The notes beneath the pieces were generated by a model that did not search any database, was not told where the DNA came from, and saw nothing but the letters and a program-made list of their open reading frames with translations. Of a stretch of 12,788 nt of DNA, positions 12,671 through 12,788 are shown in pieces (within the stretch, counting starts at the first letter, position 1; every line of letters starts with the position of its first letter). The stretch is taken from positions 1-12,788 of the forward strand of contig JAISNF010000096.1 of NCBI GenBank assembly GCA_031276415.1. The letters are read 5' to 3'. Position numbers and translations under genes: made by a program. This DNA comes from Planctomycetaceae bacterium (lineage in GTDB: Bacteria; Planctomycetota; Planctomycetia; Pirellulales; Thermoguttaceae).

Positions 12671-12788
12671 TGTAATTTTCTACAAGATCAACGGTTTTTC
12701 CGTGTAGAAGATTACCGTAATATCACAAAGTTGCGTGTCTCCCGTTGAGGGAGCGTCGCGTGTGATATTATGGGTATAATCAGCATTA
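12538..12788 (+). ncRNA. Candidate structured RNA or mRNA leader, unknown class, open at the right edge
   Basis: Downstream of the promoter at 12504-12531 five hairpins follow in series: TTTGG/CCAAA (12568-12580); TGCCCGAA/TTCGGGTA (12601-12622); TCGC-TTAG-GCGA (12657-12668); a long stem GTAATTTTCTAC/GTAGAAGATTAC (12672-12715, one U-G pair) capped after a 7-base bulge by ACGG-TTTTT-CCGT; and TAATATCACA/TGTGATATTA (12718-12770), ten perfect pairs enclosing GCG/CGC and CTCCC-GTTGA-GGGAG. The last two stems are two bases apart and could stack. No frame longer than about a dozen codons is seen; a TTG-initiated 12-codon frame (12588-12626) is weakly possible. It does not show the landmarks of RNase P RNA, tmRNA, SRP RNA or the common riboswitches I know. 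It may be a free small RNA, a leader of a gene beyond the edge, or an RNA partner of such a gene. Class unrecognised. Confidence 0.5.

Noticed and set aside
12735..12760. CTCCC-GTTGA-GGGAG followed by CGT looks like the stem of a type I-C CRISPR repeat
   Set aside because: Only one copy is present, the flanking 10-bp arms are not a CRISPR feature, and the usual ATTGAAA-type end is missing. Sequence beyond the right edge would be needed to see a second repeat.
12770..12788. ATG followed by codons for Gly-Ile-Ile-Ser-Ile at the right edge as the start of a partial gene
   Set aside because: No Shine-Dalgarno site, the ATG is fused to the end of a 10-bp stem, and only six codons are visible.

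Overview
The window looks like chromosomal DNA of an A+T-rich bacterium, most likely a planctomycete (Planctomycetota, Pirellulales-like). This is inferred from the gene set: a Tat-signal Gfo/Idh/MocA oxidoreductase next to an exported ThuA-domain protein, a PhoPQ-activated pathogenicity-related (PhoPQ_related) hydrolase, a PIG-L deacetylase, a type II secretion-type pseudopilin and a YhaN-like coiled-coil ATPase are together typical of that phylum. No rRNA, tRNA or marker gene is present to confirm it.

Layout: seven protein genes, six on the minus strand and one (PIG-L) on the plus strand. From left to right: a GspJ-like pseudopilin; an exported ThuA-domain protein and, upstream of it, a Tat-exported Gfo/Idh/MocA oxidoreductase (probable two-gene sugar-catabolic operon); a 467-bp spacer that is mostly a 364-bp MITE-like element; an exported PhoPQ_related alpha/beta hydrolase; a 455-bp divergent promoter region; a PIG-L family deacetylase; galactokinase (galK), convergent with it; a 1247-residue SMC/Rad50-like ATPase of the YhaN/SbcE type with a two-helix membrane hairpin inside its coiled coil; and about 700 bp without a credible complete gene, whose right part carries a good promoter followed by several stable hairpins, probably a structured RNA or mRNA leader that runs off the window.

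How the genes fit together: gfo/idh, thuA, PhoPQ_related, PIG-L and galK fit a carbohydrate-degrading lifestyle, with exported enzymes acting on sugars or sugar esters and an intracellular galactose step. The pseudopilin belongs to secretion or surface structures, and the large ATPase probably to DNA repair or nucleic-acid maintenance. Three of the exported-protein genes (gfo/idh, thuA, PhoPQ_related) have clear Shine-Dalgarno sites, while the pseudopilin, PIG-L, galK and the ATPase lack one.

The most unusual material is non-coding. (1) The 364-bp element has 25/26-bp terminal inverted repeats with a GTGCGC core, a possible TTAT target duplication, and contains the best promoter found for the gfo-thuA pair. 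(2) The structured transcript candidate near the right edge starts inside a region bracketed by a split inverted repeat. (3) Short tandem repeats with an 11-16 bp unit recur at regulatory sites and gene ends: 11 bp before the hydrolase gene and before galK, 12 bp inside galK, inside the ATPase gene and before it, and 16 bp across the ATPase stop codon.
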